Positions 21,501 through 33,500 of a stretch of DNA of 58,447 bases are shown piece by piece (the first letter of the stretch is position 1; each line of letters begins with the position of its first letter). A model generated the notes under the pieces. It did not search any database and had not been told where the DNA came from. It worked only from the letters and a program-made list of their open reading frames with translations. The translations under genes and the position numbers were made by a program. Source of the stretch: an uncultured Opitutaceae bacterium (lineage in GTDB: Bacteria > Verrucomicrobiota > Verrucomicrobiia > Opitutales > Opitutaceae); the NCBI GenBank assembly GCA_903929355.1, contig CAIYUN010000078.1, positions 1-58,447 on the forward strand, written 5' to 3'.

Positions 21501-24500
21501 CACCATAGGACAGGATCGTGCCACCGGCCACGTCGAACGTGCTCGTGCCCGAGTTGAGCTTGATCCCACGGGTGGTGCTGAGGCCAAAGGTCGCGGTGGT
21601 CGCCAGCGTGCCGCCGTTGAAAGTGAGGCTGTTCGTGACGGTCGCGCCGGGGGCGGCGCCCAGATTGTTGTCGGCCGTGATGCTCAGCGTGCCGGCGTTG
21701 ATGGTCGTGCCGGCGGAATAAGTGTTGGCCCCCGAGAGGGTTTCCGTGCCGGCGCCCGTCACCACCAGCGCGATCGGGCCGCCGATGATGCCCTGGAACG
21801 TGGCATTGCCCGCCAAATTGAGCGTCAGGGAGTTGGGGCCGGTCCCGCTGTTGGTCACGCGACCGGAGGTGTCACCGGCCAGGGTGCCAATGGTGACGTT
21901 GAAGCCAGCCAGATCGAAGGTGCCGCCAGTGAGGGCGGTGCCGACGGTCAGGTTCGTGCCGGTCGCAGCCAGCACGTTGTTGGCGCCGAGCTGCAGGGTG
22001 CCGACGGTGACGCTGGTCGTCCCGGTGTAGGTGTTGGCGCCGCCGAGCACGAGAGTGCCGGCGTCCCGCACGGCGAGGCTGCCGTTGCCGGTGATGACGC
22101 CGTTGTAGGTCAGAACGGTGCCGTTGGCGACGTCCACCGTGCCGGTGTCAGCGGGGCCGATCGTGATGCCGCGGGGGGAGCTGAGGGCAAAGGTGGCGGT
22201 GGTGGCCAGAACGCCGCCGTTCAAGGTCAGGCTGTTGGTGACGGTCGAGCCGGGGACGGAACCCAAGTTGCCGTCGGAACTGATGCTCAGGGTGCCGGAG
22301 TTGATGATGGTGCCGCCGGTGTAGCCGCTGTTGCCGGTGAGGATCTCGGTGCCGGTGCCGGCCAGAATCAGGGTGATGCCGTTGTTGATCTGGCCGTTGT
22401 AGGTGGCGGAGCCGGCAGTGTTCAGCGTGAGGTTGTTGGGGCCGGTGACACTGTTGATGACCTGACCAGCGCTGTCGCCGGTCAGCGAGCCCAGCGACTC
22501 GTCAAAGCCGGCGAGGTTGAGGCGGCCGGAGGCGTTGACCGTCAGGGCGGACCCGGGAGGCAGCGCGCCCGACGCCGACAACTGCAAGGTGGAGCCGGTG
22601 ACCGTCGTCGTGCCGGTGTAGGTGTTGGAACCGCCCAGCACCAAGGTGCCGGTGCCCTGCAGGACCAGATTGCCGGTGCCGGTGATCACACCGCTGTAGC
22701 TCACGGCGGTGTTGTGGGCGATGTCGAGGATGCCGTTGTCGAGGTTGCCGATGGTGATGCCGCGGGTGGAGCTGAGGGTGAAGCTGCCCGTGGTTGCAAG
22801 GATACCGCCGTTGAGGGCGATGCTGGAAGCGACCGTCGCGCCCAGGTTGAAGTCCTTGGCAATGCTCAGTGTGCCCGAGTTGATCGTGGTGCCGCCGGTG
22901 TAGCTGTTGGTCCCGCTCAGGATCTGGGTACCCGGGCCGTACATCGCCAGCGCCACGGTCCCGCTGATCGAGCCGCTGAAGTTGCCGGTGCCCACCGTGT
23001 TAAGCGTCAGGGTGGCGGCGCCGCCGCTGTCGGTCACCTTGCCGCTCCCGTCGCTGCTGTTCAGTGCGCTGATGGTGTCGCTGAATCCACCCAGGTCGAG
23101 GGTGCCCGAGTTGGTCAGCGCCACGATGGACCCAGTGGGCAGCGAGTTCGTCGCCCCCAACTGCAGGGTGCCGGCGATCACGTTCGTCGTGCCGGAGTAG
23201 TTGTTGGCACCGCTGATGACCATCGTGCCGGTGTCCTGGAGGGTGAAGTTGCCCGCGCCGGTGATTACGCCACCATAGGTGAAGGTCGTACCAGGGGCCA
23301 CATCGAGCACCCCGTTGATGAGGTTGATCCCGCGGTTGCTGTTCAGGATGAAGTTGGCGGTGGTAGCCAGCGTGCCGCCGTTCAGCGTCAGGCTGTTGGT
23401 GACGGTCGCTCCGGGCACGGCGCCAAGGTTGCCGTCGGCGGAGACACTCAACGTGCCGTTGGTGAGCGTCGTCAGGCCCGTGAAGGTGTTGACCGCGGAG
23501 AGGGTCACGGTGCCGGTGGTGGTCTTGTTGATCCCGCCGATACCGGCGAGGACGCCGTTCACCCGACCGCTCTGCAGCGCGAAGGTGGCGGAGCTCGTCA
23601 GCGTGCCGCCGCCCGTCGCGGCGATGGTGCCACCGTTGGTCAGGGTGAGGCCCGAGACCGTCTGGGTGGTATTGGCCAGATCCAGCGTGCCGGCGTTAAC
23701 CGTCAACTGGCCCGCGCCCAACGTGGCCGTGGGGGTGAAGGTCAGGATGCCAGCACTGACGGTGGTGCCGCCGCTGTAGGTGTTCGCTCCGTCCAAGGTG
23801 AAGGTCGAGGCCCCGGTCTTGGCGAGTCCGCCGAGGCCCTGGATGACGCCCGAGTAGGTCGTACTGCTGCCGCCGCCGGTGGTGAGCCCGAAGGTGCTGG
23901 CGATCGTCACGGTGCCGGTGCCGGCGAGGGAGGAGATCGTCTCACTGTCGAGCACGGCCAAGGTGCCGCTGTTGGCGATCGTCACCCCGCTGCTGGCGGC
24001 AATCGTGGTTCCGCCGCCACTGAGGGCGACCGTGCCGACATTGATCGTGGTAGTGCCGGTGAAGGTGTTGATCCCGCCCAAGGCCAGCGTGCCGCTGTCA
24101 GTCGTGCTGAGGTTGTGCGCGCCGGTGATGACGCCGTTGTAGGTGAGCGTCGTGGCCCCGGCCAGATCCAACGTGCCGTTGGACGAGAGGGTGATCCCGC
24201 GATTGGCATTCAAGGTGAAGGTGGCGGTGGTGGCGAGCACGCCGCCGTTCAAGATCAGACTGTTCGCGACGACCGAGCCGGGGGCGGTGCCGAGGTTGGC
24301 GTCGGCCGCGATGCTCAGCTTGCCGCTGCTGATCGTGGTGTTGCCGCTGTAGGTGTTGGTGCCGGAGAGCGTCTGCGTGCCGGTGCCGGCCATGACCAGC
24401 GAGACAGCGCCGCCAATGTCGCCAGCGAACGTCGCCGCTCCCGCCGTGTTGAGGGTCAAGGTGCTGGCGCCGCCGCTATCCTTCACGAGGTCGGTCGCAA

Positions 24501-27500
24501 CCGTGCCCGCCAGCGAGGCAAGCGTCTGGTTGAATCCGGCCAAATCCAAGCTGCCGTTGCCGGTCAAGGTGAGAGCCGTCGCCGTCGGCAGCGCGTTCGT
24601 GACGGCCAGTTTCACGGTGGCCAGATTGATGGTGGTGGCACCGTTGTAGGTGCTGAGGCCGCCGAGCACAAACGTGCCGCCGGCCACTTCAGCGAAGGTC
24701 AGGTTGCCGCCGGCTGCACCGGCGATGACGCCGTTGTAGGTAAGGGTGGTCAGGGCGGAGACATCAAGCGTGCCACCGGAAGCGCCGAGGGTGATGCCAC
24801 GGTTGGCGTTCAGCGTGAAGCCCGCGTTGTTAACCGCCAGCGTGCCGCCGTTGAGGGTGATATTGGACGAAGCGGTCGTACCTGGAACCGCGCCGAGCGA
24901 AAGGTCGGCCGTGGCAATCAACGTGCCGGAGGTGATGGTGGTCCCGCCGCTGTAGCTGTTGCTGCCCGACAACGTCACGATGCCGGTGTTCATGGTCACG
25001 GCGCCCGTGCCGGCCAAGGTCGCGCTCACCGTGCCGTTGACCAGAGCGAAGGTGCCGGAAGTGGACAGTGTGCCGTCCTGCAAGATGCCGTTGCTGGCCA
25101 GTGACAGCCCCGAGACCGTCTGCGTCGTGGCGCCGAGGTCCAAGGTGCCGCCGAAGACCGTCAAAGCGTTCGCCGTGGAGCCCAGGGTGCCGGGGCTGCT
25201 GAGCGAGACGGCCGCGCCGGTGGTCACTGTGGTGCCGCCGGTGTAGGTGTTGGCTCCGGAGAGCGTGAGGGTGCCGTTGCTCGTCAGGCCGCCGGAGCCG
25301 GTCAGCGTTGCGCTCACGGTGCCGGAGTGCAGGACGTAGGCCGAGCTGTTGCTCAGGGTGCCGTTGGCCAACGTGCCGCCGGTCAGCGTCAGGTTCGACA
25401 CGCTCTGCGTCGTGCCGCCCAGGTTCACCTGGCCGCCGGAAATCGTGAGCACGTTCGTCACCGCGCCCAGCGTCGCGACCCCGCTGCTGAGGGTCAGCAC
25501 GCCGCTGCTCACCGTGGTGCCGCCGGTGTAGGTGTTGGCGGCAGAAAGGCTGACCGTGCCGGTGCTGACCGTAACTCCCGCCGCGCCGGCCAAAGGAGCG
25601 CTCACCGAGCCGCTGTTGAAACTAAAGGCGGTGTTGCCCGTCAAGGTACCGGTGCCACTGATCGTGCCGCTGCTCAGGGTGACCGTGCCCAGGGTTTGGT
25701 TGAAGGTGCTGAGGTCGAACCGGCCGCCGTTGACCACGAGATTGTTGCCGGACTTGAGTGCGCCATTGACGCCGAGGGCCAGCGTGCCGCCGAGAACAGA
25801 AGTGAGGCCCGAGTAGGTGTTGGCGCTCGAAAGAGTCTGCGTGCTGGTGCCGACCAGGGTGAGGGCGATCACACCAGTACCGTCCGAAATAACGCCGCTG
25901 AACGCGGTGGGGCTGCCGGTGCTGAGGGTCAGGGTGCTGAGGGCAGCAACGCTGTTGGTCACGGTGCCGTTGCCGGCGAGCGAGCCGATGGTCTGGTTGA
26001 GACCGGCGAGATCAAGGACACCGAGGGTGAGCGTCAGGGCGGTGGTGGTGGGCAATGCATTGGTAATCCCCAAGCTCAAGGTGGTGTTGGTGGTGACGGT
26101 TGTGGTGCCCGTGTAGGTGTTGAGGCCGCCGAGGCTGATTGTGCCCGTCGTGGCGTCCGACAGCGTCAGGTTGCCAGCGCCCGTGATGACCCCGTTGTAG
26201 GTCAGCGTATGGAAGCCCGAAATATCCAACGTCCCACCGGAAGCCCCCAAGGTGATTCCCCGATTGGCGTTCAAGGTGAAGGTGGCGGTGCTGGCCAGAA
26301 TCCCGCCGTTGAGCGTGATGCTGGCGGTGTTGGTTGAGCCGGGGATGCCGCCGAGGTTGCCGTCGCTGCTGACGGACAGGGCGCCGAGGCTGATGGTAGT
26401 GTTGCCGGTGAAGGTGTTGGCACCGGTGAGCGTCACGGTGGTGCCGCTCATTGTCAGATTACCGGTACCGGCCAGAATCGAGCTGATGCTGCCACTCGCG
26501 ACGCTGAAGCCCGTGCCGGTGAGGGTCGCGCCGGAGATGCTGCCCGAGGTCAGCGTCACCGCGCCGACCGTCTGATTCTGGCCGATGTTCAGGAAGCCGC
26601 TGGCCACCGTCACCGCGCCCGTGCTCGACAGGGCGCTGCTGCCGGTGAGCGTGAGCGTGCCGGAATTGACGAAGGTGCCACCGCTGAAGGTGTTCGTGCC
26701 CGAGAGGGTGAAGGTCCCCGCACCGGCCACCACCAGACCGCCGGTGCCGCCGATGCCGCCGGCAAAGGTCGTGCCGACCGCGCCGGTCGAGAGCGTTCCG
26801 CCAAGGGTGACCGTGCCGTTGCCGGTCAGCGACGGGATGGTCTCGTTGTCCACCAAGGCGAGGGCACCGGGGCTGTTAACGGTTACCGCCGTGGTGTTAA
26901 GGAGGGCGCTGCCGCCACCGATGGCCAGGGTGCCGTTGGTGATGGTCGTGGTGCCGCTGAAGGTGTTGACGCTGCTCAGGGACACCGTGCCGTTGCCGTT
27001 CTTGGTGAGGTTGCCGGCGCCAAAGAGGTGGCCGGTGACATTCACCGCCCCGCCCGAGCCCGTGGACGTGAGGGTGAGATTGTTCGCCGCGTTGATATTG
27101 CCGGACAAGGTGGAGGTGCCGGAGCTGAACGAGCCCCCGACGGTGAGGGTGCCCGAACCCGCGGTCAGCGCCAGACTGTTGGTGAAGGTGAGGCCGGAGG
27201 CTCCGAGCAACAGCGTGCCGTTGTCGCTGCCGACGCCATCGCCGATGGTCACGGCCGTGGCGTTGGTGCCCAACGCACCGGCGTTGGTGAGGATCAGAGT
27301 GCCCTGATTCAGCGTGCTCGTGCCCGCAAAGGTGTTGTTGCCGGACAGAGTCACCGTGCCGGTGGAGAGGGTCTTGGTGAGGTTGACGGTATTGTTGCCG
27401 GCGAGGACCGCGCTGACCGTGCCGCTGTCGAGGGTGTAGCCGGTGCCGGTGAGGGTCGCGCCCAGAATCGTGCCGGAGGAGGTCAGCGTGACCGCGCCAA

Positions 27501-30500
27501 CCGTCTGGTTCGTGACCACGTTCAGCGTGCCGCCGGACACTGTCACGGTGCCGGTGCTCAGGAGGGCGCTGCCGCCGGTGACGGCGAGCGTGCCGCCGCT
27601 GATCGTGGTGCCGCCGCTGAAGGTGTTTACGCCCGAGAGGGTCTGGGTGTTGGTGCCCGAGATTGCCAGGGCGAGGGTGCCCGTGGCGCTATCGGCGAGG
27701 TGGCCGGCGAACGACGAGTCGGTGTTGGTATTGATCGTCAGGGTCTTCGTCGCCGCGACGCTGTTGGTCACGGTGCCGGTGGTGCCGGCCAGCGAGCCGA
27801 TCTGGGCGTTGAAGCCGGTCAGGTCCAGGGTGCCGTTCAGGGTCAGGCCGGTTGCGATGGGCAGGGCGTTGTTGACCCCCTGCGTCACCGTGGCACCGTT
27901 CAGGATCGAGGTCGCCCCGCTGTAGGTGCTAGCGACGCCGAGGAAGATAGTGCCGTTGCCGACGATCAGACCGCCGGTGCCGCTGATACCTGCACCGGTG
28001 AGGTTGATGAGACCGGGGCCGGTGAGAGTTACCGCGAAGCCGGCATTGGTAATGCCACCGCTCAGGGACAGAGTGCCGCTGTTCGCCGCGATGCCTGCGG
28101 CGCTGCCCAACGTGATGGCGCCCGCAAAGCTGCTGGTGCCCTGGACGTCCAAGGCGCCGCCGGGGGCCGATCCAAAGCCATTGATGGTCAGGTTTTCGGC
28201 CGTGGTGTAATTAAGACTGCCGCCATTGCCGAGGGTCAGGAAGCCGCCGCTGAGCACCGTGGTGCCGGCGTCGCTGCCGCCTCCCGGCCCGAGAGCGCCG
28301 TCGTGGTTTACCTTGAGTTCGGCCGTACCCTTGACGGTGGTGCCGCCGGTGTAGGAACTAGCGCCGTTCAAGTTCTGCGTATTGTTGCCGCTGACGACCA
28401 ACGCGGTTTTACCGCTGATGGCGCCGCCATAGGTCGAAAACGACGAAAGGTTGATCGTCAGGGTGCCGGTCGTGAGTGCGCTGTTGCCCACGGTGCCGGT
28501 GTTGTTGTCATTCAACGAGCTGATGGTCTGGCTGAAGCCGGCCAGATCCAAGGTGCCAGAATTGGTCAAAGACAGCGCGGTCGCGGGGGGCAAGGCATTG
28601 GTCACGCCGAGTTGCACGAAGGCAGCGTTGATCGTGGTGGTGCCGGTGTAGGTATTGTTGCCGGCGAGGTTGATGGTACCGGTGTCGGCCAGGGTCAGGT
28701 TGTGGTTGCCGGTGATGACGCCGGCATAGGTGAGGGTCGTGGCGGCGGCCAGATCCAGCGTGCCGTTCCCCGCCAGGGTGATCCCGCGGTTGGCGTTCAG
28801 CGTGAAAGTGCCAGTGGTGGCGAGGGTACCACCATTGATCGTGACGCTGTTGGTGACGGTCGTGCCGGGCGCGGTGCCGAGGCCGGTGTCGGCCGCGATG
28901 CTGATCGTACCGCCGTTGATCGTGGTGGAGCCGGTGTAGGTGTTGAGGCTCGAGAACGTCTGCGTGAAATTGCCGGTCTTCACCAACGAGAGACTGCCGT
29001 CGATCTGGCCGGCAAAGGTGGCGTTCGCGGTGGAGTTGATCGTGAGCGTGCCACCGGTGCCGGTCACGTATCCGAAGGTATTACCGGTCAGCGAGGCAAT
29101 CTGGTCGCTGAACGTGCTCAGGTTGAACGTTCCGGTGTTCAACGTGAGGTCAGTCGAGGGCGAAGTGGGCAGCACGTTCGACGCTCCCAGTTGGAGATTG
29201 CCGCCGGTCTGCACGGTGGTCGTGCCGTTGTAACTGCTGGCGGCACTGAGCACCAGGTGCGCATCATCGATGACCAGGTTGGAACCGGCGGCGCCGCTGA
29301 TGGCCCCGCTTTCATTGATCGTGCCGCCATTGCCATTGGCTTTCAGGCTCAGGGTGTTGCCACCCACCGCGATGCCGCCGGTCAGGTTCAGCGTGGTGGC
29401 GTTGGGGTTGATCATGGCGCTGCTGGCGATGATGATTGCGCCGGCAAACGTGCTGGCCGTGCCACTGCTGATCAGCGCGCCGGGTCCCCCACCGTTGCCG
29501 TTCAGGCTCAGGGTTTCCGTCGTCGTATAGTTGTCATTGACCAGATAGAGACTCGCGAAGTTGACGACCGTAGTGCCCGCATCACCGGCCACCGTGCCCG
29601 CGCCCAGCGCCTTGTTGCTCGTGATGAGGAGGTTGCCGCCGTGGACTGTGGTGCCACCGAGGAAAGTGTTCACCCCGGACAAGGTCAGCGTACCGCTGCT
29701 CATGGTCAGACTGCCGGAGCCGGCCAGGACGGCGCTCACCGTGCCGATGCCGCCCGAAAAGCTGATCACCGAAGCGCTGGAGAGCGTGCCGTTCTGGATA
29801 ATGCCGCCCGACATGGAGACCGGGCCGACGGTCTGCGTCGAACCACCGAGATCCAGCACGCCGGTGGTCGCGACCGAGAGGGAATTGGTCGTGGCACCCA
29901 GAAGGGTGCCGGAGCCGACCAGTTGCACCGAGCCGGCGTTCACAAAGGTGCCGCCGGTGTAGGTGTTCTGGCCCGACAGGGAAACCGTGCCAAGGTTGAG
30001 CGTGCCGTTGGTGGTCTTCGTCAGGCCGCCGGTTCCGGCGATGACAGCGCTGATCGTGCCGCTCTTGGCCGCGAGCGAGGTGGCGCTGCTCAGCGTGCCG
30101 TTCATGATCGTGCTCGAACCGGACAGGGTGGCAAGCCCGGTGGTTTGCGTCGTGCCGCCGAGGTTGAGGACGCCACCGAGCACCGAGACGGCGTTGGTCG
30201 TGGCTCCCAGCGTGCCGGAGCCGCTGAGCGCCAGCGTGCCGGCGTTGACCGTCGTTCCGCCGGTGTAGGTGTTGGCTCCCGTGAGCGTGAGGGTGCCGGT
30301 GCCAACGGAGTCGTTCAGGGTTAGCGCGCCGCCGGTGCTGGTGAGGGCGGTGGCGAAGGTTACCAACTGCCCATTAACGTCGATGTTGTAAGCCTGATTG
30401 TTGGCAGTGCTGAAGCTGGCCGAGTAATCGAACTGGTTGGCGGCGGTGTATCGCAGGAAGCCATTGCTGAAGGTGATCGTGCCGGTGCCAATGGCCGAGG

Positions 30501-33500
30501 CGCTGCCCAACACCATCGTGCCCGCCGTCAGCTCGGTACCACCGCTGTAAGTGTTGGTGCCGGTGAGGGTGAGGCTGCCGGAACCCTGCTTGATGAGGGC
30601 GAAGGGTCCGCCAATATTACCGGCGAAGGTCGAGTTGACCGCGGTGCCCGTGGTGAGCGCCCCACCCAAGGTGACGGTGCTGCCCACCTGGCCGCCCAGC
30701 GCGCCGATGGTTTCGGCGGACTGAATGGCGAGCGTGGCACCGGAGCTAATGGAGATCGAGCTGCTGGCACCGATCGTGTGGGTGGTGGCGCTGTTGAGCG
30801 CCAGAGTGCCGCCGATAACTGTCGTGGCACCGGAATAGGTTTCGCTGGTGTTGAGGATGAGGGTGCCGGCGCCATACTTCGTGAGCGTACCGCCCGTGCT
30901 GTTCAGGGCGGTCCCAAAGGCCACCGTCTGCCCGTTGGTGTCAATGTTGAAGGCTTGGTTGATCGCAGTGCTGAAGCTATTGGAGTAATCGTGATTATTG
31001 AAGGCGCTGTATTGCAGCGTGCCGCCCGAGAAGGTGAGCGTGGGGGTGAGGCCGAGCGCATTCGCGCTGCCGAGGGCCAGCGTGCCACCGCCCAGGGTCG
31101 TGCCGCCGCCATAGGTGTTCGCGCCGGTCAGGGTGAAGGTGCCGCTGCCGGTCAGGGTCAGCCCGCCCGTGCCCTCCAACACACCCGCGAAGGTGGTGCT
31201 GGTGGCGTTGCCAGTGGTGAGAGTGTTGGCAATAGTGACGGTGCTACCGGCCACACCAGCCAGCGAGGAAATGGTTTCGGTACCCGTGGTGCCCAAGGTG
31301 GCAGTGTTGGCGACCGTCACCCCGCTGCTGGCGGCGATCGTGTGGCCACCGCCGGCGAGTTCGAGTGAGCCGCCATTAACCGTCGTGGTCCCGGAATAGA
31401 GATTGGTGGCCGAGAGCGTCAGCGTGCCGCCGACCAGCGTGCTATAGAGGCTCAGCGAGCCCCCCGTGCTGTTCAGGGGGGAGGCAAAAATCACGTTCTG
31501 ACCGTTGATGTCCACGCTGTAGGGCTGGCTGGCCGCGGCGCTGAAGCGCGAGGAGAAGTCCGTCGAAACGCCGGCGCCATACTGGAAGGTGCCACCCCCG
31601 AAGGAAAGCGTGCCCGTGTTGGGCAGGGCCGCCGGACCGCCCAGCGCGAACGTGCCGCCATTCAGGGCGGTGCCGCCGCTGTACGTGTTGGTGCCCGTCA
31701 GGGTCAGGGTGCCGGTCCCGACCAGCGTGACCCCGCCCGTGCCGCCGATGCCGCCGGAGAACGTGGTGTTGAACGCGCCGCCCGTGGTCAGGACAAAGGG
31801 GCTGGCGATTGTCACCGTGCCGGAACCGGACAGCGAGGGAATGGTTTCGCTGTCGATGAGACTGAGGGTGCCGGTCGCCGCAATGATCACCCCGCTGCTG
31901 GCGGAAATCGTGCTGCCGCCGCCGCCCAAGGCGAGTGTACCAAAGTTGATCGAGGTCGAGCCGGTGTAGCCGTTGGTGGTGGTGAGATTGAGGGTGCCGG
32001 TGCCGAACTTGGTGAGCGAACCGCCGACACTGTTCAGACCCGACGCGAAGGTCACCGACTGGCCGTTGGTATCAACGCTGTAGGACTGGGTGGAGGCGTT
32101 GCTGAAGCGGGCGGAGTAGTCCGTCTGGTTGACCCCGGTGAATTGGAGCGTACCGCCCGCAAAGGAGATCGTTCCGGTGGAACCGATCGCGCCCAGGCTG
32201 CCCAAGGCCAGCGTGCCGCCGGTGAGGTTGGTGCCGCCGGTGTAGGTGTTCGGGCCGGAAAGCGTGAAAGTCTGGCCGGGGCCAAACTTTGTGACGGCGC
32301 CGGGGCCTTCCACCAGCCCGAGGAAGGTCGTGCTGCTCCCGCTACCGGTCGTCATGGTCGCACCCAAAGTGATGGTGCCGTTACCGGTGAGGGAGGAAAG
32401 GGTCTGGGCCGAGGCGACCACGAGGATGCCGGGACTGCTGACAGTTACCGCGTTGGCACCGGCGGCGGTGCCGCCCCCACCGTTGAGAACGAGGGTGCCG
32501 TTGGATATCGTCGTGCCGCCGGTGTAAGTGCTGGCGCCCGCGAGCGTGACCGTGTGGCCGGTGCTGCTCATGGCCACAGCGGTCAGGCCGCCGATGCTGG
32601 CGCTGATCGAGCCCGACAGGAGGACGACGGAACTGGGGGTGATCGTGCCGGTGGAAAGGACGCCGCCGTTGTTCAGGGTAAGCACACCGATCTGATTACT
32701 GAAAGTCTGAAGATCCAGCACGCCAGCGGTGCCGCCGGGCAGCCCCACGGTGACCGGCGAGCTGCTCGGCAGGAAGTTGCTTCCGGTCAGTTGCACCGTG
32801 CCGGAATTGACGAACGTCCCGCCCTGATAGGTGCTCGGCGCCGAGAAGACGAATGTGCCAGCCCCGTTGAAGGTGAAGGTCACACCCGCACCACCACCGA
32901 GGAGGGCGTTGATCGTGCCACCCGACACGACATAGGCGTTGGCAAACAGTTCGCCGGTGCCGAGGTTGTCGGTCACCACGCCACCGGTGTTCAGGGTGAA
33001 AGTACCGAGGTAATCAATGTTGCCGTTGATGTCCAGGGTGCCACCGCTGTTGACCGTCATGCTGCTGGCGGTAGTCGTCACCAGGTTGTTGGCAAAGAGG
33101 AGCGTGCCCCCGTTGACCGTGGCAAGTCCGGTGTAGGTGTTGGCGCCGGACAGGGTGAAGGTGCCGGTGCCGATCTTGGTGAAATTGCCCGCGCCGGCGA
33201 TGACGCCAGAGAAGAGCGTGGAACCGTTGTTGCCGCCGAGGGTCAGGGTGGTGCCGGACGACAGGGTCGCATTGCCAGAGCCTGACAGCGCGCTGATGGT
33301 CTCGCTGTCGAGGATGGCCAAAGTGCCGGGGCTGGTGACAGCGACCCCGCTGCTGGCGGCGATGGTGGTGCCAGCGCCTTTGAGGGCGAGGGTGCCGTTG
33401 CTCACTGTCGTGGCCCCGGTGTAGGCGCTGACCCCGGTCAGGGTGAGTGAGCCCGCGCCGCCCGTCACGTTCAGCGTACCGCCTGTGCTGGTCAGCCCGG